NCBI GenBank assembly: GCA_003712125.1
Contig: RHLF01000002.1
Span: 1,054,001 to 1,118,000 of the forward strand
Direction of reading: 5' to 3'
From: Allomuricauda sp.
Lineage (GTDB): Bacteria; Bacteroidota; Bacteroidia; Flavobacteriales; Flavobacteriaceae
Length of the DNA: 64,000 bases
Both the position numbers and the translations under genes were made by a program. Position 1 is the stretch's first letter. Each line of letters begins with the position of its first letter. This document shows, piece by piece, positions 48,121 to 57,408 of the stretch. Under the pieces are notes generated by a model. That model was not told where the DNA came from and searched no databases. It was given only the letters and a program-made list of their open reading frames with translations.

Positions 48121-51100
48121 ATGAATTCAATTCAAAAACTCACTTTTTTATTGGGCATACTTGCAGTGGTGATTATCCCAGTGCAAGCCCAAAAAATGAA
48201 TGATGACACTTTCAAAGGCCTAAAACTTCGGAATATTGGACCAGCATTCACCTCTGGGCGAATAGCCGATATCGCCATTCATCCAACTAATGAAAATGTA
48301 TGGTATATCGCTGTTGGATCTGGTGGTGTTTGGAAAACTGTTAATTCAGGAACCACCTGGAAGCCCATTTTTGATGATCAAACATCGTTCTCGATCGGTA
48401 CCATTACCATTGATCCCAGCAATCCACATACGATTTGGGTTGGTACCGGCGAAAATGTAGGAGGGCGACACGTGGCATTTGGAGATGGTATCTACGTTAG
48501 TCATGACGATGGGGCTTCCTGGAAAAATATGGGCCTAAAAAACTCTGAACACCTTTCCAAAATAGTAGTTCATCCCGAAGACTCGAAAACCATATGGGCC
48601 GTTTCCCAAGGTCCACTATGGACGTCCGGTGGTGAGCGTGGTGTTTATAAATCAACAGATGGCGGAAACAGTTGGAAGCGAACCCTGGGAGATGACGCAT
48701 GGGTCGGCGCAACAGATTTGGTTATGGATCCACGAAATCCAGATGTACTGTATGCCGCAACTTGGCAGCGTCACCGCACAGTGGCGGGGTATTTAGGTGG
48801 CGGACCCGGTTCGGGGTTGCACAAAAGCACCGACGGCGGTGAAACTTGGAAAAAACTAACCAAGGGTATTCCTAAATCCAACCTGGGTAAAATTGGTTTG
48901 GCGATATCGCCTTTCAACCCAGATGTTGTTTACGCTGCCATTGAATTAGATAGAAAAAAAGGAGGCCTTTTTATGACCACCAACCGAGGTGCATCATGGT
49001 CCAAACAGTCTGATGCGGTTTCTGGAGGCACGGGACCTCATTATTATCAAGAATTGTATGCGTCACCACATCATGAGGGAAAATTGTTTTTGATGAACAA
49101 TTACGTACAAATTTCAGATGACCATGGAAAGACCTTTTACACCATGAATGAGAGGAATAAACATGTAGATAGCCACGCAATGGCTTTTAAAACCTCGGAT
49201 CCCAACTATGTGCTTTTTGGAACTGATGGCGGGTTATATGAAAGCTTTGATTTGACCAAAAGTTGGAAATACGTGAGAAATCTACCCATTACCCAATACT
49301 TTAAAGTCGCCGTAGATGATTCAAAACCTTTTTATAAAATCTATGGGGGAACCCAAGATAACGGTTCCCATGGGGGGCCATCACAGACGACCAGCTCTGA
49401 CGGTATTACCAATTCTGACTGGTGGAAAACCTTGGGTGCCGATGGGCATCAATCCGCTATCGAACCGGGAAATCCAGATATCACCTATGGTGAATTCCAA
49501 CAAGGTGTGCTTTGGCGCGTAGATCAGACCACAAGGGAGACCGTTTTTATTCAACCACAGGCCCGAGCGGGAGATCCTTACGAACGCTTTAATTGGGATG
49601 CTCCTATTCTAGTGAGTCCGCACAATCCAAAACGCTTGTACTTTGCATCACAACGTGTTTGGCGATCTGAAAATAGGGGTGATGATTGGACGCCGATTTC
49701 AAAAGACCTCACCCTAAATCAGGATCGTATTACATTTCCTTATTATGGCAAACAGCAAAGCTGGGATAATGCTTGGGATGTAGGGGCCATGTCTAACTAC
49801 AATACAATTACCTCATTGGCTGAATCACCAAAACAAGAAGGTTTGGTATATGCCGGCACAGATGATGGAATTATTCAGACCACTGAAGACGGTGGACAAA
49901 CCTGGCGTAAAACAACGTTGAGCTCCGTCAAGGGGTTGGGCTACGTTCCTTTTGTAAATGATGTACGGGCTGATTTATTCGACGCCAATACGGTTTTTGC
50001 GGCAGTAGATAATCACAAGTACGGTGATTACAAACCCTATATTTTGAAAAGCACCGATAAAGGAAAAAACTGGACCTTGATCAATGGCGATTTGCCAGAG
50101 CGCTTGTTGGTATGGCGATTGGTACAGGACCATGTGAACAAAGATTTATTATTTGCGGCCACGGAGTATGGTATTTACTTTACCTATAATGCAGGAGTAA
50201 ATTGGATCAAACTCAAAGGAGGTGTGCCGACGATTTCGTTTCGAGACATTACCATACAGCGTAGAGAAAATGATCTTGTGGGTGCTTCTTTTGGAAGAGG
50301 CTTCTTCATTTTAGACGACATTACGCCGCTGCGCAACTTTGAATCGTCCATGCTTACAAAAGAAGCCACGATGTTCCCTATCAAGGATGCCTATTGGTAC
50401 CGTGAATACAGTCGTGTGGGAAGCCAGGGAGATGCCCGCTATATTGCTAAAAATGCACCTTTCGGGGCGAGATTTACCTATTTCTTGGCTGACAAGGTGA
50501 AGTCATTGAAAGACATCCGCAAGAAAAAGGAAAAAACCAATACCGATTTTCCTGGTTGGGAGGCCTTGGAAAAAGAAAAGAACCAAGAGGGTCCCGAAAT
50601 TCTTTTGGTGATCAAGGATGCAAATGGAAATCTTGTGAATACCGTTAAGGGTTCCAATAAAAAAGGGTTCAACCGTGCCAGTTGGGGCTTGAACTACCCG
50701 AATAAAAGGGGTGAACGGTTGAGGGCTCAAGGAGAAGGCAGAGGATTTGGTCGGGGTCGCATCTTAGCCACACCGGGCAGGTATACCGTAACTTTAGTGA
50801 AACGCGTAGACGGTGTTACCACAACATTGCAGGGACCTATGGAATTCAATGTTGTACCTATGTATGACGGCGCTTTGCCACGCAAGTCTTTTGATGAAAT
50901 GAATCAATTTAGAGAAGAAGTGGTGGCCTTTCAACAAGATTTGACTGCCACCAATTTGGCCATGGCAAATCAGATGCAGAAAATTGATGCCATGAAACGG
51001 GCCGGCAATAAAACCACTGCACCAAATGATGCTTTACTTCAAGATATCAATGCGGCCCGACTGAATTTGTTGGCGGTACAAAAAGAATTAAGGGGTGATG

Positions 51101-51354
51101 CTGTCAAGGGTGAAATAGGAGAACGCTCCAACCCTACCCCTAATGATGGCAATCGTATCGCGTTCAGCGCCCTATCCAATACCTACGGGCCCACGGGCAA
51201 TCATAAGGCATCCTTGAATCGAGCAAAAAATCAGTTGCAGCAGGTAAAAGGAAAACTAAAAAATCTTATGGACAATACGCTTCCTGGTCTTGAAAGAAGG
51301 CTACAACAGGCTGGAGCCCCTTGGATTGAAGGTCAGGGATTAATTAAAAATTAA
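48121..51354 (+). CDS. Sortilin/BNR-repeat secreted protein (paralog 3)
   Basis: STDGGNSWKRT, STDGGETWKKL, TEDGGQTWRKT; start taken at MNSIQKLTFLLGILAVVIIPVQA. Confidence 0.85.
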   Translation: MNSIQKLTFLLGILAVVIIPVQAQKMNDDTFKGLKLRNIGPAFTSGRIADIAIHPTNENVWYIAVGSGGVWKTVNSGTTWKPIFDDQTSFSIGTITIDPSNPHTIWVGTGENVGGRHVAFGDGIYVSHDDGASWKNMGLKNSEHLSKIVVHPEDSKTIWAVSQGPLWTSGGERGVYKSTDGGNSWKRTLGDDAWVGATDLVMDPRNPDVLYAATWQRHRTVAGYLGGGPGSGLHKSTDGGETWKKLTKGIPKSNLGKIGLAISPFNPDVVYAAIELDRKKGGLFMTTNRGASWSKQSDAVSGGTGPHYYQELYASPHHEGKLFLMNNYVQISDDHGKTFYTMNERNKHVDSHAMAFKTSDPNYVLFGTDGGLYESFDLTKSWKYVRNLPITQYFKVAVDDSKPFYKIYGGTQDNGSHGGPSQTTSSDGITNSDWWKTLGADGHQSAIEPGNPDITYGEFQQGVLWRVDQTTRETVFIQPQARAGDPYERFNWDAPILVSPHNPKRLYFASQRVWRSENRGDDWTPISKDLTLNQDRITFPYYGKQQSWDNAWDVGAMSNYNTITSLAESPKQEGLVYAGTDDGIIQTTEDGGQTWRKTTLSSVKGLGYVPFVNDVRADLFDANTVFAAVDNHKYGDYKPYILKSTDKGKNWTLINGDLPERLLVWRLVQDHVNKDLLFAATEYGIYFTYNAGVNWIKLKGGVPTISFRDITIQRRENDLVGASFGRGFFILDDITPLRNFESSMLTKEATMFPIKDAYWYREYSRVGSQGDARYIAKNAPFGARFTYFLADKVKSLKDIRKKKEKTNTDFPGWEALEKEKNQEGPEILLVIKDANGNLVNTVKGSNKKGFNRASWGLNYPNKRGERLRAQGEGRGFGRGRILATPGRYTVTLVKRVDGVTTTLQGPMEFNVVPMYDGALPRKSFDEMNQFREEVVAFQQDLTATNLAMANQMQKIDAMKRAGNKTTAPNDALLQDINAARLNLLAVQKELRGDAVKGEIGERSNPTPNDGNRIAFSALSNTYGPTGNHKASLNRAKNQLQQVKGKLKNLMDNTLPGLERRLQQAGAPWIEGQGLIKN

Positions 51355-51374
51355 TCATCCTGAAGGAATATATT

Positions 51375-51407
51375 AAAAGTGACTATGGCTCCATAGTCAC
51401 TTTTTTT
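51375..51407 (+). terminator. Strong rho-independent terminator
   Basis: AAAAGTGACTATGG-CT-CCATAGTCACTTTTTTT, 14-bp perfect stem. Confidence 0.9.
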
Positions 51408-51424
51408 CTCTTCCATAAATCATC

Positions 51425-51445
51425 AAATGCAACTTGGTTGCATTT
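51425..51445. promoter_or_regulatory. Putative Zur operator (copy 1) upstream of COG0523 gene
   Basis: AAATGCAAC-TTG-GTTGCATTT perfect 9-bp inverted repeat; matches the core of the palindrome at 63110..63136. Overlaps the -33 TTG of a TTG-N19-TATTTTTA promoter-like pair. Confidence 0.65.
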
Positions 51446-51507
51446 ACTCAATTTTGTTTTATTTTTACGCCTGTTTAATGCATAAAGCAGCTGTCTAAAA
51501 ATACTAC

Positions 51508-52731
51508 ATGACTCTCGAGAAAAAATTACCCGTAACGGTTTTAAGCGGATTTCTGGGCGCCGGAAAAACTACACTTCTCAATCATATACTTCATAACAAA
51601 GAAGGTCTAAAAGTGGCCGTTATTGTTAATGATATGAGCGAGGTGAATGTTGATGCCGCCTTGGTGCAAAGTGAAAACACCTTATCGCGTACCGACGAAA
51701 AACTGGTAGAGATGAGCAATGGCTGTATTTGTTGTACCCTGAGAGAAGATTTAATGATTGAGGTAGAACGGTTGGCCAAAGAAAACCGATTTGATTATTT
51801 GCTTATTGAAAGTACAGGAATCAGCGAACCAGTGCCAGTGGCGCAAACCTTCTCCTTTGTTGATGAAGAAAACAATATTGATCTTTCCCGATTTAGTTAT
51901 GTAGACACTATGGTCACTGTTGTAGATGCCTTTAATTTCTTCAAGGATTTTGGCAGCCCAGAAACCTTGATGGATCGCGAACTCACCGATATGGAAGGGG
52001 ACTATCGAACCATTGTCAACTTGCTCACCGATCAAATCGAATTCGCCAATGTCATTGTATTGAATAAAACAGATTTGGTTTCCAAAGATTCTTTGGCCAT
52101 GTTAAAGACCATAGTAAAAAAATTAAACCCTACAGCTCAAATTGTCGAATCTGAATTCAGTAAAGTTGATCCAAGTGCCATTTTGCACACAGGCCTCTTT
52201 AATTTTGAAGAAGCCGAACAAAGTGCAGGTTGGATTGAAGAATTGAATAAGGAAGAACACACCCCTGAAACTGAGGAATATGGTATAAGTTCTTTTGTAT
52301 ATCGTAGTAAAAAGCCGTTTGACCCAATACGGTTTTGGAGTTATGTACAGCAAAAATTTCCACATACCATCATTCGAAGCAAAGGACTGTTTTGGCTAGC
52401 CTCACGCCCTGAACAGGCCTTGGTTTGGGGCCAGGCAGGAGGCTCCCTTAGGGCTGACAGCGCCGGAGTGTGGTGGTCAAGTATGCCTTTTCAGAAAAGG
52501 ACCCAATTTATGGCCTTCTTAGAAAACCAAGAACATATTGAAAAGGATTGGGACCCCACTTTTGGAGATCGGAAAAATGAAATTGTTTTTATTGGTCAAG
52601 ACATGGATGAGCAAAACATTCGAAAGCATTTGGATTCCTGTTTGGCAACCGATAGTGAAATTGAATCCAACCACTGGAAAGAAGGCTATAATGATCAATG
52701 GCCTGTGGAACGGGCTTACGCATTGGAATAA
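51508..52731 (+). CDS. COG0523/CobW-family GTPase (putative zinc metallochaperone)
   Basis: [18 protein letters not shown] Walker [16 protein letters not shown] CxCC motif, NKTDLV, C-terminal CobW_C domain. Confidence 0.93.
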   Translation: MTLEKKLPVTVLSGFLGAGKTTLLNHILHNKEGLKVAVIVNDMSEVNVDAALVQSENTLSRTDEKLVEMSNGCICCTLREDLMIEVERLAKENRFDYLLIESTGISEPVPVAQTFSFVDEENNIDLSRFSYVDTMVTVVDAFNFFKDFGSPETLMDRELTDMEGDYRTIVNLLTDQIEFANVIVLNKTDLVSKDSLAMLKTIVKKLNPTAQIVESEFSKVDPSAILHTGLFNFEEAEQSAGWIEELNKEEHTPETEEYGISSFVYRSKKPFDPIRFWSYVQQKFPHTIIRSKGLFWLASRPEQALVWGQAGGSLRADSAGVWWSSMPFQKRTQFMAFLENQEHIEKDWDPTFGDRKNEIVFIGQDMDEQNIRKHLDSCLATDSEIESNHWKEGYNDQWPVERAYALE

Positions 52732-52739
52732 TTAATGAA

Positions 52740-53333
52740 ATGAAAAGAACACGTTTTGTACAAAATCTTTTGGGAATTGGGCTACTCTCGGTAGTGGGCT
52801 GTCGAATGGGCGATGATAAAAAAGAAACATCTTCGAATCTCGTTCACACAGATACAAATAAAACCAAAGAAATTGCTGATGGGCTACGAAGAGAACTTAT
52901 TGAAGCGTGGCATCAATCGGAAAAAATGACCATGATCAATGTACAACAGATGCCCACTGAATATTTCACCTATAAATATACCGAAGAGGCCATGACTTTC
53001 TCTGAGCAATGGCGCCATTGTGTTATTTATACCTGCGGTCAGTTGGCCGGGAGAGCAGGAATCAAAAACCCCTATGAGAATATCAAACTTCCCGTACAAA
53101 TGCCTAAAGAGGATGTCATCACGGAATTAAAAAATATGTATGCCCATGTCCGAAAATCAATTAAAGAACTGTCCGATGAAAAGCTCTTTTCCGACTGCGA
53201 TTTTGCCGGTGCAACTATTCCGGTTTGGCGTCTATTTTATGCTATGGAAAATCATATTATTCACCATCGCGGTCAATGTGTGGTGTATTTGCGCTTAAAT
53301 GAAGTGGTTCCTAAAGGGTACTATGGATGGTAA
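52740..53333 (+). CDS. DinB-like exported/lipoprotein
   Basis: MKRTRFVQNLLGIGLLSVVGCRMGDDKK lipobox; EQWRHCVIYTCGQLAGRAG ... MENHIIHHRGQCVVYLRLNEVVP DinB-like. 8 bp after the COG0523 gene. Confidence 0.75.
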   Translation: MKRTRFVQNLLGIGLLSVVGCRMGDDKKETSSNLVHTDTNKTKEIADGLRRELIEAWHQSEKMTMINVQQMPTEYFTYKYTEEAMTFSEQWRHCVIYTCGQLAGRAGIKNPYENIKLPVQMPKEDVITELKNMYAHVRKSIKELSDEKLFSDCDFAGATIPVWRLFYAMENHIIHHRGQCVVYLRLNEVVPKGYYGW

Positions 53334-53380
53334 TGACCTATTTGAAAGTTTTAATCTGAAATAAATATTTAAATCATACA

Positions 53381-54097
53381 ATGATGCTACAAAAAAAATT
53401 TGATGAAATTGTTAAAACGCATTTTCCCAATGCAATGGATGCCAAGGACACCTCAATACATTACCTAGGAAAAATGCAATTAGAACATGGCATAGATGTC
53501 TCCAAGGCGTTAATGGCCACATCAGTATGTTCGGACGATATTAACGTGCCTTCCACTACATTTTTTAATGTTTTGTTCGGACCCTTTGTAATGGGAGGTC
53601 TCGGAGGTATCCCTTTTGTTGGTCAAACCGGGATGACGGCCTTCGCCCACCATATTCCAGATGACGGAAGTGCATTTTTCTTTTATGGGCCTCATATAGG
53701 TGTTACATCTGATGGGGAATTGGGTAAAATGTACAGACCGGGCCAAGAAAACAAAGGAAATTCCTGTGGGGCCCTAATGCTGGCTTTAAGTAGATTTCAA
53801 GATGGGTCTTATAAACCTGTTTTGCACGATGATGATTATCAACAGATGAAGTTAGAGCAGAGCCTTATTTCACAAAGGGAGGACATAATAAATAGTGAAA
53901 ACCCGCAAAAGGCAATTACCGAGGCCACGTATGAAATCATTGATAAAAAAATACATGAATATATCAAAACATGTAAAAGTGAGTTTCCGGTAGATAAAGT
54001 TGCTCTTTTGGGTGGTATCATTATAAATACAGATCCAGGAACAGATGATTATTTTGATGCCAGAAACTTCGAAATTATTGACATAAATACCCTTTAG
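53381..54097 (+). CDS. LCIB-like (limiting-CO2-inducible B family) putative carbonic anhydrase
   Basis: VCSDDIN...FGPFVMGGLGGIPFVGQTGMTAFAHHIPDDGSAFFFYGPHIGVTSDGELGKMYRPGQENKGNSCGAL matches the remembered LCIB family pattern (SVCSDEIN / GGLAGFPFGGVTGFGAMAHHIPDGG / YGPHVGV / CCG). Confidence 0.72.
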   Translation: MMLQKKFDEIVKTHFPNAMDAKDTSIHYLGKMQLEHGIDVSKALMATSVCSDDINVPSTTFFNVLFGPFVMGGLGGIPFVGQTGMTAFAHHIPDDGSAFFFYGPHIGVTSDGELGKMYRPGQENKGNSCGALMLALSRFQDGSYKPVLHDDDYQQMKLEQSLISQREDIINSENPQKAITEATYEIIDKKIHEYIKTCKSEFPVDKVALLGGIIINTDPGTDDYFDARNFEIIDINTL

Positions 54098-54220
54098 CAA
54101 ACAGATCAACTTGCAGCCCAGAAAGCTAAAACATCTAGAACCCACTTCTAAAATAAGCTTTGGAGGTGGGTTTGGAGCAACTCTATATAGTAAGGTGATT
54201 TGTTATCACAATGTTAGCCT

Positions 54221-54718
54221 ATGAAGGCACATTTATACTTTATTTGCCCAACTGACCATCTTGAACCCGTTATCAATGAGTCATCGGATAACGGAAGCCA
54301 TTATTACACCTCGCTTGGAAACTCAGTTGTATTCACTAAGTACACCATAAATCAAATCGAACATTTGATTGCGAAATACAATATAGAGGAGGCAACGTTT
54401 ATCTTATCAAGCACCAATCCAATTATCCGCGATGCGTTGGAAAGGCAGGATTTTTCTGGAATAAGGGGATTGAACGGTTTCTACGACGAAATTGCAAGGC
54501 AAAAAAGGTATTCAAAGGTACTATGGCAAGAACACAACAATCAATTCATTATTCTTTCCTATTACCTAAACAAAAAAATAGAGGAATTACAACATAAACT
54601 CAAGGCTCAATTTGCCAACCAAATAAAAATAACTGGGAAAATTTACGACAAAAAGAAAAATACATTCGACGAAATATATCCAAATTTGGTATGCACTAAA
54701 TTTTTTAGTTTAAATTAA
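54221..54718 (+). CDS. Conserved hypothetical protein, family not identified
   Basis: Coherent ORF MKAHLYFICPTDHLEPVINESSDNGSHYYTSLGNSVVF with no motif I can name. Confidence 0.6.
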   Translation: MKAHLYFICPTDHLEPVINESSDNGSHYYTSLGNSVVFTKYTINQIEHLIAKYNIEEATFILSSTNPIIRDALERQDFSGIRGLNGFYDEIARQKRYSKVLWQEHNNQFIILSYYLNKKIEELQHKLKAQFANQIKITGKIYDKKKNTFDEIYPNLVCTKFFSLN

Positions 54719-54778
54719 CCAGCTGAAGGGAATTTACTAGTACTCTAAATTCAGGACAAAGAGCCCCTTCAAGTAAAA

Positions 54779-56176
54779 ATGAGCCCATTTAAAACCTCCA
54801 CTTTTTTCGAACGTATCCCCCACGCCATTACGATGCTTTTCGGGATTATTGTGCTGGTCAGTATGCTTACTTATATCATACCCGCGGGTAGCTACGAAAG
54901 GGTTGTTATAGAGGGTAGGAATACGGTCATACCAAATTCGTACAGCACAATTGCGTCCACACCAATTGGGATACTGGACATGTTCAAAGCCATTCCGCTC
55001 GGGTTTAAAGCCGCAGTAGAAATCATATTCATAGTGCTTGCCGGGGGAATCATGTTTGGGTTTATGGAAAAATCCAAGGCGGTCGAAAATGCAGTAGGCA
55101 CCTTGATCAAGAATTTGGGTGTGGAGCGCAAAAATCTGATCATCGTTCTAATGACCTTCATTTATGGCTTGCTTGGTGTGGCCGTAGGCTACGAAAACAA
55201 TATCGCCATGGTGCCAATTGCGGCCGTTTTGAGCTTGGCTCTGGGCGGTGACTTGATCTTGGCCGCAGGCATTTCTGTTGGGGCCATGACCATTGGATTT
55301 GGGTTGTCACCAATTAACCCCTATACGGTGGGTACAGGGCATAAATTGGCAGAACTTTCTATGTTTTCGGGAGCTTGGTTGCGAAGTATCCTATGTTTTT
55401 CGGCCCTAAGTATAATGGCCTTCTACAATGTTCGATACTTTAAAAAAATACTGGCCAATCCGTCAAAGAGTTTGGCAAAAGGTTTGGACACAAGCAATTT
55501 AACCTTATCAAAATCCATTCAAGAGTATACAATAAGTCCGAAGAATTGGTTGGTCATTGGTATTTTTATACTGGGCCTGTTAGCCATTTTATATGGTGTT
55601 TTCAATTTAAATTGGCACATCAATGAACTTTCGGCCGTTTTTCTGATCATTGCCCTGCTTTGTGGTTTAGCTTCTAAAATGAGTGCCACTACAATGAGTG
55701 AAACGGTGCTCAAATCTGTTGCTTTGGCTGCTCCTGGTGCATTCATGGTAGGATTTGCCACAACGATAAAAGTGTTGATGGAGATGGGCAACATCGGCGA
55801 TACCATTTCCTATCAACTTTCAAATATTCTAGAGGGATTGCCTTTGTATGCGTCGGCAATATGCATGTCGATTTCGCAATCGGTTATCAATTTTTTTATT
55901 CCCTCAGGCAGTGGGCAGGCCTTGGCCACTTTACCTGTAATGTTACCCTTAGGCGAATCGTTAGGTCTGACTAGGCAAATCACCATCTTGGCCTTTCAAA
56001 TAGGTGATGGTCTTTCGAATCTTATCAATCCAACCCTCGGTGGTCTAATTGCGATGCTAAGTATGTGTCGTGTACCCATTGATCGTTGGATCCGTTTTAT
56101 TTTTCCTGTTTTAATCACCATCCTCTTATTGGCCTTTTTGGCCTTGATAGTAGCAGTGGCAACCAATTATAGTTAA
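54779..56176 (+). CDS. YfcC-family membrane transporter
   Basis: IPHAITMLFGIIVLVSMLTYIIPAGSYERV, VGYENNIAMVPI, FIPSGSGQALATLPVMLPL, QIGDGLSNLINPTLGG. Confidence 0.85.
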   Translation: MSPFKTSTFFERIPHAITMLFGIIVLVSMLTYIIPAGSYERVVIEGRNTVIPNSYSTIASTPIGILDMFKAIPLGFKAAVEIIFIVLAGGIMFGFMEKSKAVENAVGTLIKNLGVERKNLIIVLMTFIYGLLGVAVGYENNIAMVPIAAVLSLALGGDLILAAGISVGAMTIGFGLSPINPYTVGTGHKLAELSMFSGAWLRSILCFSALSIMAFYNVRYFKKILANPSKSLAKGLDTSNLTLSKSIQEYTISPKNWLVIGIFILGLLAILYGVFNLNWHINELSAVFLIIALLCGLASKMSATTMSETVLKSVALAAPGAFMVGFATTIKVLMEMGNIGDTISYQLSNILEGLPLYASAICMSISQSVINFFIPSGSGQALATLPVMLPLGESLGLTRQITILAFQIGDGLSNLINPTLGGLIAMLSMCRVPIDRWIRFIFPVLITILLLAFLALIVAVATNYS

Positions 56177-57349
56177 ATGAATATGAATGTTGAGGAAATT
56201 TTGGCAAAACTCGTTTCCTTTCCTGTTTTGGGAGGAGAGAGCAACCTAAGCATTTTAGGTTGGATCAAAGAATACGTAGCATCTTTTGGGGTAACCGTTA
56301 GCTTGGTACCCAATGAAGATGGAAATAAAGCCTCCTTGCATTGCCGCATCGGCCCCGCTATAGATGGAGGGGTTATTCTCTCTGGTCATATGGATGTCGT
56401 TCCTGTAGCAGGTCAAGATTGGACCACCGACCCCTTTGTCCTTACCGATAAAGGCGATGGAAAACTGTATGGTCGAGGGTCGTGCGACATGAAAGGTTTT
56501 TTGGCATGTTGTTTAGCCGCCTTGCCTGAAATGGCAAAAGCAGATTTAAAAAAGCCCATCTACTTTGCTTTTTCCTACGATGAAGAGATAGGATGTTTGG
56601 CGGGGCCTGAATTGGCACAGGCCATTAGAACACAGTATGTGGAAACACCGAAATATGCGATTATTGGTGAGCCATCGCTAATGCGGCCGACCATAGGACA
56701 AAAAGGCATTTACATTATGGAAACCTATGTGAATGGCTCTGCAGGTCATAGCAGTCGTATCAAGCAAGAGGTTAGCGCAATTCATGAGGCGGCCCGTTTG
56801 ATTTTATGGTTGGAAAAAAAGATGGATGATTTAATCGCAGCGAAAAGAATGGATGAACGCTTTCAACCGCCCCATTCTTCAATTCATATCGGTTTGGTTC
56901 ATGGGGGTATCGCTCCTAATGTTATTGCAGACAAAGCCCAGTTTCATTGGGATCTTCGCACCATACCAAAAGATGACCTCGATTCCATCGTGCAAGAATA
57001 CTTTGCCCATTGCCAAAAGCGTGAGTCTGAATTGCGACACACATTTCCCGGGTTTGAAATTAAAAATGTGGAGCACCATCCACCCGTGCCCCCCTTGGAT
57101 ACCAAGGCAGAAGATGATGTTGTTGCCCTAACAAAACGCATTTCAGGCATTTCAGAACTGGATGCCGTTTCCTATGCGGCTGAAGCTGGTCAATTCGCTA
57201 ATGAAGGGTTTCAAACGGTTATTTGTGGTCCGGGATCTATAGCACAGGCGCATCGGGCTGATGAATTCATTGCTCAAGAACAACTCCAGTTAGGGGTGGC
57301 CATGTTACATAATTTAATCGGAGAGCTCACCTCTGATAATTTCTATTAA
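56177..57349 (+). CDS. M20-family peptidase, acetylornithine deacetylase-like (ArgE-like)
   Basis: VILSGHMDVVPVAGQDWTTDPF, GRGSCDMKGFLACCLAALP, FSYDEEIGCLAGP, AEAGQFANEGFQTVICGPGSIAQAHRADEF. Confidence 0.88.
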   Translation: MNMNVEEILAKLVSFPVLGGESNLSILGWIKEYVASFGVTVSLVPNEDGNKASLHCRIGPAIDGGVILSGHMDVVPVAGQDWTTDPFVLTDKGDGKLYGRGSCDMKGFLACCLAALPEMAKADLKKPIYFAFSYDEEIGCLAGPELAQAIRTQYVETPKYAIIGEPSLMRPTIGQKGIYIMETYVNGSAGHSSRIKQEVSAIHEAARLILWLEKKMDDLIAAKRMDERFQPPHSSIHIGLVHGGIAPNVIADKAQFHWDLRTIPKDDLDSIVQEYFAHCQKRESELRHTFPGFEIKNVEHHPPVPPLDTKAEDDVVALTKRISGISELDAVSYAAEAGQFANEGFQTVICGPGSIAQAHRADEFIAQEQLQLGVAMLHNLIGELTSDNFY

Positions 57350-57408
57350 GTTGCCATGCCACTATTTATCGTATATTTATTTCTGACGAATAACTAAAGC
57401 CAAAAACC

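Noticed and set aside
39840-51354. Possible DNA repeats from BNR motifs
   Set aside because: Similarity is at protein-motif level (DGG-x-TW) and between diverged paralogs; not a satellite or CRISPR-like array.
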